DNA of 64,000 bases from Tridacna crocea (taxonomy: Eukaryota > Mollusca > Bivalvia > Cardiida > Cardiidae): contig OX031066.1 in the NCBI GenBank assembly GCA_943736015.1, forward strand, positions 25,156,127-25,220,126, written 5' to 3'. Positions 33,011-43,594 of this stretch are shown piece by piece. The translations under genes were made by a program, and so were the position numbers. Within the stretch, counting starts at the first letter, position 1. Each line of letters begins with the position of its first letter. The notes beneath the pieces are model-generated. The model searched no databases and had not been told where the DNA came from. It saw only the letters and a list, made by a program, of their open reading frames with translations.

Positions 33011-33269
33011 ATGAACAAAATATTGATCAATATTTTTGTACAGTTGAGGGCAAAAACTATTCTGTCAATATTATTGAGTCAATAATATTGACAATGATAT
33101 TGTGTGTGGATGGGCCGCTTTAGACTATAGTACGAAAAGCTAATTTGTATCTATAAAAATTGATGACTAACATTACCCTATGCATACCTACATGTATATA
33201 ACTATTGTTTCAATATTATCATTGTTATTATTGTTGTTGTCCCACTCATTTTGAAGGTAAAAAAGAATT

Positions 33270-33476
33270 ATGTCTCACCTCTTTACCAAACGACAAAATT
33301 TAGATTTGTCGAAATTGAAAGCATTTGCAGACGACAAAATAAGCGTGACACAAGAATTGAAACTTGACGTTGGAAGGGTAAAAAATATTTTGGAAAACAA
33401 TTTCCCACAAGGTTTTCATCAGGTTTTCTTCCTCGGGGTCGTTAAAACCAGGGATTGTTTTGGTAAGTGGTTAATA
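33270..33476 (+). mobile_element. TTAA hairpin MITE, family A, centre deleted
   Basis: Has 'ctctttaccaaacgacaaaa', 'gaaagcatttgcagacgaca' and 'ggtaagtggttaa', but the central 'atgctgg...ccagcat' palindrome is missing. Confidence 0.75.
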
Positions 33477-33479
33477 TTT

Positions 33480-33890
33480 TAACCTTTAGGAAATGATGAT
33501 GATGATTAGTATTGTTGTTGTTGGTGGTGGTGGTATTATTATTCTTATTATTAAGGGATTTATCTATGATATAAACATCGAGTTTTGTTTAACCATGAAC
33601 TGATCTGATTTTAGATCTTCAGTGGCTTTTTTTTTTAAATTTCTATTTCTTCATAACTTTCAGATAATGACAATGTAAATCGTTCTTTGTTTTGCATGCA
33701 CGTGGATTCATAATAATTGTCGCTTACATTGCAAGCTGTAAACATGCACGTGCGGTAAACTCGATAGTATGCTAAATAATAAATGTTTTTAATTTATCGT
33801 GAAATGTAGGCTACAATACGCTTGTACTTTTAAATGTGGCACAAAACGACAGGTTAGGTTCCAGTGTTATTATCATTTTCCCGCGATATT
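33480..33890. other. No gene seen; (gat)n and (gtt)n microsatellite
   Basis: 33494-33550 is a mixed trinucleotide run. The rest is anonymous. Confidence 0.45.
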
Positions 33891-33892
33891 TG

Positions 33893-34140
33893 AGCCATGC
33901 TATGGCAAAAAGGTGCTTAATGCAACCTATTCATCATATCAGTCGAGCCATCAGCTAGTTATGGATCCATTGTAGCCACTTTGTATTGATCAGACAACTT
34001 AATCATGAGGTAGACTGGTCTGTGGACATACAGAAAATTAACCAGAAGCGAAAAATTTCGGCCCAGGTTAGCCTGCGCGGGCTGACCTGGTTCGATACTT
34101 TTCGCAGATGCATTAATCCGCCTTTTGCCAGAGCACGACT
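33893..34140. mobile_element. Hairpin MITE of the 'GAGCCATGCT' family
   Basis: Outer arms 'tgagccatgctatggcaaaa' and 'cttttgccagagcacgactc' are inverse. Inner hairpin 'aaatttcggcccaggttagc', 'ctgcgcgggctgacctgg'. About 248 bases, matching the 24.72 kb element. Confidence 0.75.
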
Positions 34141-34294
34141 CGTTTATCTTGATGTCATTTTATAAAAAAAAAACATATCCCTGTCAAGACTCAGGCTGGA
34201 CGGCTCCTTTTATCACAATGTTTTCACGATCATTCATATTTGTTATCATCACTGCTCGTATCAATCCTTTAAGAGATATCTTTAAAATTACCTG

Positions 34295-34475
34295 CTTTAA
34301 CGGAGTTCGAGACCCGGGAGCGGTTGTCAACTTTAGTATTTTTCATTTGCCCACACGTTCGGCACAAGTACTGGTGTAGTTCCCAGGAAGCAGAATCGAG
34401 AATGAAGAGAGATTGGCATAATTTGTAAGAACTTGTTTCTCAAATCGATGTAAAATAATTATGTTGAAACTAAAA
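34295..34475 (+). mobile_element. SINE-like repeat, 'cccaggaagcagaatcga' family
   Basis: Same block order as at 48825-48990: 'ttcgagacc(c)ggga', 'ggcacaagtactggtgtagt', 'aagcagaatcgaga', 'taagaacttgtttctc'. Confidence 0.65.
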
Positions 34476-34616
34476 TTATCTGCTGCATACGTGTTTGATT
34501 GTGGAGGTGCTGAGTTTTGTATTTTCAATCGAACGGACGCTTGACCTTACAAAAAAAAACGTAAGATCGTCAAATAATAACCATATTTGCAGACGACAAG
34601 TTAATAGTGGATAGTA

Positions 34617-34845
34617 TTAACCCTTTACTCCATAGATACTCATTTCTACACATTTTTTGTAGGAGCCTTTGGAAAACATTGTGGCAAAAGGTGAAATTGC
34701 TCGTCACGAGCAATTTCACCTTTTGCCTCAATGTTTTCTACACTATCAAAAGGTGTCATATACACATAAGAAACGGCTTCATCATTGCTGTTATTTAGGG
34801 TCATTTAGGGATACCATAGAAATGCCCCATGGGGGTATGGGTTAA
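34617..34845 (+). mobile_element. TTAA hairpin MITE, family B
   Basis: TTAA both sides. 'ccctttactccatagatact', central 'gaaattgctcgtcacgagca', right arm 'agaaacggcttcatc'. Confidence 0.88.
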
Positions 34846-34869
34846 GGGATTTTTACTTTACTTAACGAA

Positions 34870-35120
34870 GCGACATAACTTTATACTGATCCGATCTGAA
34901 AGCATTTGCAGACGACAAATTCAAAGTAACTCCGAAAATTGAAATAAGTTTTGGAAAGAGTAGAAAACATTGTTGGAAAAGGAGAAAATGCTGGTGCCCA
35001 GCATTTTCTTCTTTCCGCACAATATTTTCTACCCTTTCATTTTCTCTTTTTCCCACAATGTTATTAAAGGCCTTTTATCTCAGGGTCGTGAAACAAAGGA
35101 TTGCTTGTCAAAGAATTAAA
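34870..35120 (+). mobile_element. TTAA hairpin MITE, family A, diverged
   Basis: 'gaaagcatttgcagacgaca', central 'gaaaatgctggtgcccagca', then a second 'tttctctttttcccacaatg'. The ends are worn and the right half is partly duplicated. Confidence 0.65.
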
Positions 35121-35371
35121 AGTGAAGAGAAAGAAAACATTGCGGGATTAGAAGAAAAATTAGGTTTTAATTATTTTAGCACTTTCTTCCTTCCACAATA
35201 TTTTCAAAAGCCCTCTATCTACGGTTGTTCAAACACTAGCCAGTTTGGAATAGAGTTTTTTATTGGAGAATTTTACTCATCTGTCGGTTTTAGCAAGACT
35301 TCCGGTTGAATTTTTTTTCAATGTTTTTACAAGACATTAATTTCAAATATAAACTACCACCTCTATCTTAC

Positions 35372-35570
35372 AGGCTCCAAACTGGTCTAATGGTCAGGGG
35401 AGTCGACTCGGGAACTCGAGCACCTGAGATCGATGCCTCCCGCATCCCAGAAAAAAGAAATGCACATAGAGAGGGTGGGCGAAAGAGAAAGACACTTGGA
35501 TAGAGAAAAAACAGCCGGATAGTGGACTGGCTCAAAAGACACTTGGATAGGCGATGGGGGGATCCAGGGA
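35372..35570 (+). mobile_element. tRNA-derived SINE, third type
   Basis: A-box-like 'tggtctaatggtcaggggag' and B-box-like 'gagatcgatgcctc' stand 30 bases apart, followed by an A/G-rich body with 'gacacttggatag' repeated. Confidence 0.55.
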
Positions 35571-35767
35571 AATTACCTTTTACTACACTGTGTATTTGGA
35601 ATAATATTGTTTGATACAGAGGTGTTTAGTAAAATATGAAAATTATTTCGAGTTCTTGTTGTAGAAAGAACAACGAAATATAAAAGATGACAATCTTTTA
35701 ATTTTCCAAATGAAAAGTTCATGATTGTATACAACATATTTACAAAAAAAAAACAAATTCAGAAATT

Positions 35768-35995
35768 TCAACCCTTTCCTAAAAGACAAAGTTTTGCAGA
35801 CCGTCTACATGGAAAGCAATTTGCAGACAACGAAATTAACATAACTAAAAAAAATTGCTTTGAAAAGGGTAGAAAACATTGTGGGAAAAGGAGAAAATGC
35901 TGGCTACCAGCATTTTCTCCTTTTCTCACAATGTTTTCTACAGGCTTGTTTCTCAGGGTCGTGAAAACCTGGGATTGTTTAGGAAAGGGTTTAAG
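35768..35995 (+). mobile_element. TTAA hairpin MITE, family A
   Basis: 'accctttcctaaaagacaaa', perfect central 'aaaatgctggctaccagcat'-type palindrome, right end 'gtttaggaaagggtttaa'. Confidence 0.8.
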
Positions 35996-36054
35996 TAAAG
36001 TAGTTACAGAAAACATAATTTGTCAACAGCAAATGCCTTCAATATAGATTGGCT

Positions 36055-36277
36055 CATTATTCAACGACAAAATTTATGACTGGTCAAAATGAAAGCGTTT
36101 GCAGAAGACAGAAGGAATGTTACTAAAGAATTTAAATTTGTTAAAGGAATAGAAGAAAACATCGTGAGAAAAGTAGAAAATGCTGGTTTCCAGCATTTTC
36201 TCCTTTTCCAACAATGTTTTCAAAAGGCTTCTTTCACTGGGGGTGTTAATAGTCGGGATTGTGTGGTAAAAGGTTAA
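36055..36277 (+). mobile_element. TTAA hairpin MITE, family A
   Basis: 'aacgacaaaatttatgactg', central 'atgctggtttccagcat', right end 'gtgtggtaaaaggttaa'. Confidence 0.8.
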
Positions 36278-36535
36278 TCTAGAACTGCCATCAAATACAC
36301 AAATACAATTAAATTCTTAAATAAAACAATGAAAAAGACTGAAACAAATTTATTATAACAACAAAATTTTAGACTCGTCGAAATTGAAAGACAACAAAAT
36401 GAATGAAGCTGTGATGATAGAAATCGTCTTGACACTGGCAGAAAACAATGTGGACAAGAGAAAGGGCTAGTGACTAGAACATTCACCCTTTCCCATGTTT
36501 TCCATGACTTGAAGAAACGTGCAATTGTTTGTTTT

Positions 36536-36995
36536 GTTTAACCCTTTGCCACAGAAGCCTGACAACACAAGCCCTACCCTTAGCAACCCATAAGAAAAAT
36601 CTTCTAAAAAAATTGTGGGAAAAGAAGAAAATGCTAGTAGCCAGAATTTTCTCCTTTTCCAACAATGTTTTCTACCCTTCCTTAACTCATTATCAAACAA
36701 CAATATTTTAGGCCTGTGCAAATGGAAAGCAATTGCAGATGACAAAATAAAAGTGACTGAAAATTTTAAATTCATTTTGTGAAGGGTAGAAAACATTGTG
36801 GAAAAAGGAGAAAATGCTGGTTACCAGCATTTTCTCCATTTCCCACAATGTTTTCTATAGGCCTCTGCCTCGTGATCATCAAAAGTAGGGATTGTGCAGT
36901 AAGCAATTTCATATTTCGAGTCAAATTTCTTTTGTTGTCTACAAATACTTTAAATTTGGAGAAATCTAAAATTTTGTCATCTGGTTAAGGGTTAA
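36536..36995. mobile_element. Two adjoining diverged family A MITEs
   Basis: The first starts 'ttaaccctttgccacagaag' and has an altered centre 'aaaatgctagtagccagaat'. The second starts near 36684 'ttaactcattatcaaacaac', has an intact 'atgctggttaccagcat' centre and ends 'ggttaagggttaa' near 36993. A third fragment lies at 36360-36490. Confidence 0.65.
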
Positions 36996-37028
36996 AACTT
37001 AAAAACAATGGATGTCATGAGAAAAAGG

Positions 37029-37246
37029 TTTAACTCTTTACCACAAAATCCCAACTTTTTAACGAACCTGAGAAAGAAAGCCTTTGAAAAACATTATGGG
37101 AAAAGCAGAAAATGTTGGTAACCAGTATTTTCTCCTATTCCCACAATCTTTTCTACCCTTTCCAAATCAAATTTAAATTTATTTTGTCTTCTGCAAATAC
37201 TTTCAATTTGGATTAATAAAAAAATTTGTCACTGGGTAAAGGGTTC
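37029..37246 (-). mobile_element. TTAA hairpin MITE, family A
   Basis: 'ttaactctttaccacaaaat' at the left, diverged centre 'atgttggtaaccagtat', right end 'ctgggtaaagggtt' without a clean TTAA. Confidence 0.75.
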
Positions 37247-37397
37247 TCCAATGCCACAACCTCATCACAATACAGAATATTGCAACAAACTCTGAACTCC
37301 AGCTAAAAAAGTACTATAAATTCCAACTAAAAAAGTTAACTCTACCAAATGATGAAATTTCTGAAACTGAAAGCAATATTCCAGAGGACAAACTTAA

Positions 37398-37636
37398 TTA
37401 ACCCTTTACCCCATAAGGCATTTCTATGGTACATGTATCTCTAATTGACCCTAAATGACAGCAAGGATGAAGCCATTTCTTATGTGTAAATGACACCTTT
37501 TGATAGCATAGAAAACTTTGTGACAAAAGGTGAAACTGCTCATCACAAGCAATTTCACCTTTTGCCACAATGCTTTCCGAAGGTTCCAACAAGCAATGGG
37601 TAGAAAGAAATGAGTATCTATGGAGTAAAGAGTTAA
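37398..37636 (-). mobile_element. TTAA hairpin MITE, family B
   Basis: TTAA both sides. Inverse orientation: 'accctttaccccataaggca' first and 'gagtatctatggagtaaaga' last. The centre 'gaaactgctcatcacaagca' has mismatches. Confidence 0.85.
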
Positions 37637-37953
37637 AAATGGCATCGAAAATAATGTGGCAAAAGGACTTTTTAAATATGCAGCACTCGCTACTTCACCA
37701 GTGCACCTAAGCCTGTTCTTTCTAGGTTTTCTCATACCAGTACTGATACAACTTTCTTTCCAAGCCACTGATACTGTGGCACTGACTGCTTTTCTTGCAT
37801 GCATTAGAGCTGACAGGCAAAGAATTGCCTGAAAGAAAGTTGGCCTAAATCAGAAAAGGTTTAACCCAAAAACTCAAAACTACTGTATTTCCCCTAATAA
37901 ACATGCCCTCCACAATACTAGCATCCCCCTCTTTCCCGAAAAAACAAAAATCC

Positions 37954-38183
37954 TTAACTCTTTACCAAACGATAAAATTTCAGACTGGTCTGAATTGAAA
38001 GCACTTGCAGACAACAAAACAGACATAAGTCAAACATTGAATTTTGGTTCCAGCAGCATAGAAAACATTGTGGGAAAAGGAGAAAATGCTGGTTACAAGC
38101 ATTTTCTCCTTTTCCCACAATGTTTTCAAAAGGGCTTCTGTCTCAGGGTTGTAAAAAACAGGGATTGTTTGGTAAAGGGTTAA
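37954..38183 (+). mobile_element. TTAA hairpin MITE, family A, good full-length copy
   Basis: 230 bases between intact TTAA sites. Ends CTCTTTACCAAACGA and TTTGGTAAAGGG. Central palindrome 'atgctggttacaagcat' has one mismatch. Confidence 0.9.
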
Positions 38184-38189
38184 ATTATG

Positions 38190-38600
38190 ATAACCTAATG
38201 TACATCAATTGACAATATTTGAAGAATATGAAGAATATTTCCCCTAACCTGATAATGTTTTCCTCTTAACAATCGGTAAAACAGAAAGACACACAAAATT
38301 GGATAGACTTTTTGCTTTGCAAATTGGCTACAAAATGAAGGTTCTCCCACCCCTGTTTTGCATAGCTCCTGTGAACTATCATTAGAAGAAATATTGGTAT
38401 TCCAAAATCAAAAGCCTACAGACAAAAGTAAAATAAAGATACAAAATTTTAAAATAAGTACATGTACTTTGATATGAAAATTAACTCTTTCAACAGCATT
38501 AAAGATAGAATCATTCTTTTTAGGACAGCAACCATTATAAATTCATTGCAGATCAATAGTGACATCATGATTCAGAACAGTGTAGCCTTATTTCAGAGGT
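38190..38600. other. No gene seen
   Basis: Anonymous A/T-rich sequence between two MITEs. Confidence 0.45.
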
Positions 38601-38611
38601 GCGTTGTTCTT

Positions 38612-38838
38612 AACTCTTTGGCAGAAGACAAAAACATAGACTGTTCCAAGTCGAAACCATTAGCAGGCGACAAAATTAAAGTGACACAACAATTGAAATT
38701 TGTTTTGGGATGGGTAGAAAACCCTGTGAGAAAAGGAGAAAACGCTGGTTACCAGCATTTCCTCCTTTTTCCCATGATGTTTCAAAATGTTTTCCTTTTG
38801 CAAAGTCATGAAAACAAGGGATTGTTTGGTAAACAGTA
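38612..38838 (+). mobile_element. TTAA hairpin MITE, family A
   Basis: Left TTAA intact ('ttaactctttggcagaagac'). Centre 'aacgctggttaccagcat'. Right end 'tttggtaaacagtaaac' has lost the TTAA. Confidence 0.75.
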
Positions 38839-38984
38839 AACACAATAAGTACTAAATGTAGAAAAAAGATGGCACCATAAGTCCTTAAGTGCTCCCCTGA
38901 GTGAAGTCATCTAGGATTGATGAAGTTGAAGACATCCTTATTATGGGCTTCGGACAAATTGCCCACCTGCACATATGTCCGCCC

Positions 38985-39285
38985 ACAGCATGACGGATCA
39001 CATATTGCTACAGAGTGTGACGCATTGCAGGAAGAGGGAAAATCTGGGAATTCCAGTGCATCAATTATATCAAAGACAGTGCTGGTCAATTTAAGTTGAT
39101 AGTTCAAAAATTATTGTATAATACAGTATAAGGGCCCCTTTCATACAGAAAATATCATAAAAGTGAAGCATTTACCCTGGTAAGCTTGTGCAATCCATGC
39201 AGTCTGACCATGGTGGTCGACACTTGTCACGGTTCCCAGATGGTCCCTATTTGCATGATGGGTCACATTTACTTGTAAACACATT
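38985..39285. repeat. Dispersed repeat ('cagatggtccctatttgcat')
   Basis: Shared with 61655-61850 and, inverted, with 45455-45725: blocks 'aatctgggaatt', 'gtcaattta', 'gctcaaaaat' and 'gatggtccct(t/a)tttgcatga'. Class unknown. Confidence 0.6.
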
Positions 39286-39289
39286 TAAC

Positions 39290-39499
39290 TTAACCCTTTC
39301 CCGAACGACAAACTTTTGAAGTAGACCAAATTGAAAGCATTTGCAGACGACAATTCAGCTCTTGCTGAAAAGATCCTTTCTGTCTTTGATAGGGTAGAAA
39401 ACATTGTGGTTACCAGCATTTTCTCCTTTTCCCACAATGTTTTCAAAAGGCTACTATTCCAGACCCATAAAAACCAGGGATTGTTTGGGAAAGGGTTAA
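39290..39499 (+). mobile_element. TTAA hairpin MITE, family A, half centre
   Basis: TTAA both sides, ends CCCTTTCCCGAACGAC and TTTGGGAAAGGG. Only the right half of the central palindrome remains ('ttgtggttaccagcattttc'). Confidence 0.85.
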
Positions 39500-39565
39500 A
39501 GGCCCTAGATGGTCCCTTTTCGCATGATGGGTCACATTTACAAACACATTTAACTTAAAGGCCCT

Positions 39566-39949
39566 CATCTTCGCGAGCCAAGTTTATGATCACTACGTGG
39601 ATCTTACCTTGGCTGATTGAGCCCGATTTCGAGATTCCTGCGATGCGCCCTCTATTGGATGCTGGTTATTACCCCACCTTTACATCATATTTCTAAAAGC
39701 TAACCGCTTACAAATATACATGAAGCGATAAGCAGACATCCATGTGGGTTTTCATGTTTACCTTCTATTCGAAAGGTAGAGACCTTGTTCTATTTTTATC
39801 AAAGATGAAATGCAACAAGCGATTTCATTCGTTGCAGCTAGAGCTGGCTGCATCCAATGAAAAAGCGTATCAGGTGAACATAAAAATTAAGCTCAATCCG
39901 TCAAGGGTAGAGTAACATAGTGAATCGTCGGCCTTGGCTTGCGAAGATG
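39566..39949. mobile_element. Mutator-like MITE with 9-bp target duplication
   Basis: Inverted ends CATCTTCGCGAGCCAAG and its inverse with one mismatch (17 bases). AAAGGCCCT is present directly on both sides (39557-39565 and 39950-39958). The flanking text on the left ('ggccctagatggtccc', 39503) and right ('ggccctggatggtccc') shows the same repeat was interrupted. A 9-base duplication fits the Mutator superfamily. No coding capacity in 384 bases. Confidence 0.85.
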
Positions 39950-40034
39950 AAAGGCCCTGGATGGTCCCTATTTGCAAGATGGGTAACATTTACAAACACA
40001 ATTCACTGAAAGGCTACAGACCCCTTAAATCTTC

Positions 40035-40370
40035 ACCACATCACAAAATTTTGGACTTATCAAACTTTGCAGGAGACAAAATTTTAATGTGCCTCAAATC
40101 GAGGTTCTGTCTTTGATAAGGTAGGAAACATTGTTGGAAAAGGAGAAAATGCCATTGACCATTTTCTCCTTTTCAAAAAGTTTTTCCAAAACCATACTCT
40201 AACAGGGTCATAACTCTGTAACTCTTTACCCAAAAGTCCCAACTTTTCCAGACCCTGTGGAAGGAGACAGTTGAAAACTCTTTTAAGAAGAAGATGCTGG
40301 TAACCAACATTTTCTCCTTTCCCCAAAATGTTTATAACCCTTTCAGTAATGAATGTCATCATTTAGTCCT
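40035..40370. mobile_element. Two diverged family A MITEs back to back
   Basis: First (+) 'tcacaaaattttggacttat' to 'gggtcataactctgtaac', with a reduced centre 'aaaatgccattgaccatttt'. Second (-) 'aactctttacccaaaagtcc' to about 40370, centre 'gatgctggtaaccaacat'. Confidence 0.6.
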
Positions 40371-40473
40371 TAACTACATGACAAAATTCTAAACTTCTCT
40401 AAATTGAAATCATTTACAGACCACTCCTGTTTCCACCATGTTTTCTTACCCTTCACACTAGAACTTTCAATTT

Positions 40474-40700
40474 TTAACTCTTTACCGAACAACAAGATTT
40501 TAAACTGGTCCAGAATGGAAGAATTTGCAGATGACAAAAGTAATGTTATTAAAAAATTCAAAATTTGTTTCAGGATGGGTTGAAAACATTGTGGGAAAAG
40601 GAGAAAATGCTGGTCACCAGCATTTTCTCCTTTTCCTACAACGTTTTCAAAGCTTTTTTTTAGGGTCATTAAAAGTCGTGATTGTGTGGTAAAGAGTTAA
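40474..40700 (+). mobile_element. TTAA hairpin MITE, family A
   Basis: 227 bases between intact TTAA sites. Ends CTCTTTACCGAACA and GTGGTAAAGAG, centre 'atgctggtcaccagcat'. Confidence 0.9.
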
Positions 40701-40704
40701 GACA

Positions 40705-41310
40705 CATTATTAATTTTGTCATCTGCAGAAGCTTTCAATTTAGGCCAGTCCAAAACTTTTTCGTTTTGTAAAGAGTTTACAGATAACAACAAAAATCTTA
40801 ATTTTTTACAATATCAGCCTGTATGAAAATTGAGAAATCTGTCCTGTGGGATTTTTTTTTCTCAACCAGGAAAATACTTTGAAAAAAAAAAATCATGTCA
40901 AAGATCCACTAGAAGAATCCACATTTAACTGAAATTATGTAGGCCGAAAGGCTTGGTCACACCAATGTAATGGACGACTAATGAATAAAAAATCATTTTA
41001 TTTGTTTGTGTTTGTTCGTATCCTTTTTATGTTTGTTTCTTAGCTGGTGAATCAGCTACTTGTCCGGTGATGTCTCGTTGGAAGTTCTGAGCATGTTCAA
41101 AATTTCTACCAGAAAAAATGGACAGAGACATGCCCTCAGCATGTCATGTGATAGGTACCTTTCTCGTACATTGGTGCTTGGTACATTTCAGTTCATAGTA
41201 CGTTGGAAGAACATTTTGTCTGGTTCTCATGCATTACATTTCGTTTTATACGATACAAATCTGTTACTCATTAGGTAATAGTTGGTTTAATATTCCCTAC
41301 ATATCAGGTA
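40705..41310. other. No gene seen; one MITE half
   Basis: 40700-40785 is the right half of a family A element ('gtcatctgcagaagctttca'). 40800-41310 is anonymous. Confidence 0.5.
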
Positions 41311-41317
41311 TGTTTGA

Positions 41318-41533
41318 ATGGTGTTTTACGCCGCTTTCAACAGTATTTCAGTCATATCACAGTGACAGTTCACATATTCATCTTTCCTGGGTTTCACCAG
41401 TACTAGGCTAGGCTCTGAGGTGTCTTGCCCAAGGACACTCCTGTGAAAAAAACCCAGTGGAGCCAGCGAGGTTCCAACCTGGGACCTCCATGTCACAAGT
41501 CCTACACTTTACCACTGAGCCACACAGGACCCT
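41318..41533 (-). mobile_element. tRNA-derived SINE, fourth type
   Basis: On the minus strand: head 'gtgtggctcagtggtaaagt' (A box) and 'aggttggaacctcgctgg' (B box), body 'gtccttgggcaagacacctc', tail 'gttgaaagcggcgtaaaac'. Copies at 43.94, 44.51, 53.54 and 54.83 kb. Confidence 0.8.
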
Positions 41534-41747
41534 ATATATCAGGTAATCATGTGTTTTATCTGTATTTTGTGTGGTACTCGCGCAGTCATTGTGTGGCTTC
41601 TTCGCTTCACACACCGATGGAATGAGCCTCTAGCAGTAGAGGAAATTAATTTCGTCACCCTATAACCAAATTCTGAATGTTTTTGTACGTTTTCTCTCTG
41701 CTACATATCTGTTAGCTGGTCTGACCAGGCCTTAAGCTCTATTATTC

Positions 41748-41952
41748 AACCCTTTACCAAACAATCCTGGGTTTTCATGACCCTGTAGAGAGGCCTTTTA
41801 CATACATTGTGGGAAAAGGAGAAATACCGTTTACTCCTTTTTCCACAATGTTCTACTGTCTAAAAGCAAGATTGCATCACTGGAACATCACTAAAATTCT
41901 TGTCTGCAAAATGCTTTCAATGTGAACAAGGCTAATATTTGTTAAGGGTTAA
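41748..41952 (-). mobile_element. TTAA hairpin MITE, family A, shortened centre
   Basis: 'accctttaccaaacaatcct' to 'gttaagggttaa'. The centre is reduced to 'gagaaataccgtttactcc'. It shares its right TTAA with the next element. Confidence 0.75.
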
Positions 41953-42167
41953 CTCTTTACCAAACAACAAAATAGACTTGTCCAGACGGAAAGCACTTGC
42001 AAATGACTGAATAAATGCGACTTGAAAATTTGTCATTAACAGGCTAGAAATACAGTTGGAAAAGGAGAAAATGTTGGTTAACAGCAATTTCTCTTTTTCC
42101 CACAATTATTTCAAAAGCCTTCTCTTTCAGGGTTATTAAAAGTCAGTAATGTTTGGTAAAAGGTTAA
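41949..42167 (+). mobile_element. TTAA hairpin MITE, family A
   Basis: TTAA both sides, the left one shared with the preceding element. Centre 'atgttggttaacagcaat'. Confidence 0.85.
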
Positions 42168-42224
42168 GACAAAAAAATTCCTAAAGATCTGCTAAATTTC
42201 CAATGGGTCATAACAGCGTTGCAA

Positions 42225-42453
42225 TCAACCCTTTACCACACAATCCCTACTTTTGACGCCCCTGAGAAAGAAGCCTTTAGAAAACATTGTGGGAAAAGGA
42301 GAAAATGCTGGTAACCAGCATTTTCTCCTTTTCCCACAATGTTTTCTACCCTTCACAAAACAAATTCCAAATTTTCAGTCCCTTTTATTTTGTTATCTGC
42401 AAATGCTTTCAAATTAGCCAAGCCTTAAATATTGTCGTTTGGTAATGGGTTAA
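42225..42453 (-). mobile_element. TTAA hairpin MITE, family A, well kept
   Basis: Left TCAA (decayed TTAA), right TTAA. Ends CCCTTTACCACACAATC and GTTTGGTAATGGG. Perfect central palindrome of about 58 bases around 'atgctggtaaccagcat'. Confidence 0.88.
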
Positions 42454-42596
42454 AAAGTCCTTTTTTCTTCTGGCAGTCATGGGTTAACTCTTCACTCCAA
42501 TACTGTTAGCTGGAAGAATTCATTCTGATACCCATCTCTACATGACATTGTCTTCCTGAAAATAAAAAGAAAAATCTAACTAATTTCAACTTTTCT

Positions 42597-42795
42597 TTAA
42601 CCCTTTCCCAAACAACAAACTTTTGGACTAGACCAAATTGAAAGCATTTGCAGACAACAAATCAACTCTTGCTGAAAAGATGATTTCTGTGATAGGGAAG
42701 TAAACATTGTGCGATTTTTTCCTTTTTTCACAATGTTTTCAAAAGGCTATTATTCTAGACCCGTAAAAACCAGGGATTGTTTGGGAAAGGGTTAA
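42597..42795 (+). mobile_element. TTAA hairpin MITE, family A, centre deleted
   Basis: TTAA both sides, ends CCCTTTCCCAAACAAC and GTTTGGGAAAGGG. The palindrome is reduced to 'aacattgtgcgattttttcc'. Confidence 0.85.
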
Positions 42796-42821
42796 AACCC
42801 TTCAAGTGCCTTTCACATTTC

Positions 42822-43051
42822 CCTGTTTACCAAACAATCTCGACTTTTAACAACCCTGAGAAAATAGGCCTTTTGAAAACATTTCCAGGAAAAAGAGAAA
42901 ATGCTGGTAACCAACACTTTCTTTTTTTCCCAAATTGTTTTCTACCCTATAAAAAAGAAATTCCATCTTTTGAGCTTCTCTTTTAAATTGTCGTCTGCAA
43001 ATGCTTTCAATTTGGTGAGGACTACTTTTTTGTTGTTCGCTAAAGAGTTAA
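42822..43051 (-). mobile_element. TTAA hairpin MITE, family A
   Basis: 'tgtttaccaaacaatctcga' to 'cgctaaagagttaa'. The centre is 'atgctggtaaccaacact'. Left TTAA not intact. Confidence 0.75.
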
Positions 43052-43128
43052 AGTTGCCTTTGTAGTCAGTGAAGATCCAAGATCACACAGTATGTTTACT
43101 GACCTGGGATCTATACTTATCATTGTTT

Positions 43129-43217
43129 TTAACTCTCTACCATACAATCTCTACTTTTAAAGAACTTGTGAAAGAAGCCTTTTGAAACATTGTGGGAAAA
43201 GGAGAAAATGCTGGTAA
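43129..43217 (-). mobile_element. TTAA MITE family A, truncated at the centre
   Basis: Begins 'ttaactctctaccatacaat' and runs to 'gagaaaatgctggtaa', where unrelated sequence starts. The break lies exactly at the palindrome centre. Confidence 0.78.
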
Positions 43218-43406
43218 AATCTAATATTTTATAATAATATAGCATTGTACCGATATGATTAATTGTATTTCTATCTTTCATTAATTCATTGCAAAGACTT
43301 GAGCCAGAGTCAAAAATTATATGGTCTGCAACTTTCAAAAAGGTCCTTTCAGATATTTGCATAAAGGATCATCAGCAAGGATACTATGTGCCACTGCCAC
43401 CTGCAT

Positions 43407-43594
43407 TTAACTCTTTACCAAAGAAAAAAATGTAACACTTGTCCAAATTGTGAGTATGTGCAGAGGACAAATTGAAGGAGGAAGTATGTCCTTCATAGGA
43501 CAGAAAAAGGAGAAAATACTGTTTCTCCTTTTCCACATTGTTTCCAAACAGCTCCATTCCTCAGGGTTGTTAAAACTCAAGGTTGTATGGTTAA
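43407..43594 (+). mobile_element. TTAA hairpin MITE, family A, short
   Basis: TTAA both sides. Centre reduced to 'gagaaaatactgtttctcc'. The right TTAA is shared with the next element. Confidence 0.8.

Larger units (their letters stand above)
32399..33119. mobile_element. PIF/Harbinger DNA transposon, internally deleted
   Basis: Terminal inverted repeats of at least 33 identical bases begin AGCGGCCCATCCACACACAA. The 3-bp target duplication TTA is present on both sides (32396-32398 and 33120-33122). Both hallmark Harbinger genes are represented by 5' fragments on opposite strands: a MADF (Myb/SANT-like) protein and a HARBI1-type transposase. They collide at about 32753, where a deletion removed the middle. 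At 721 bases it is non-autonomous. Confidence 0.92.

Noticed and set aside
38462-38839. 125-codon plus-strand frame
   Set aside because: Its second half is a family A MITE and the first half has no recognisable features.
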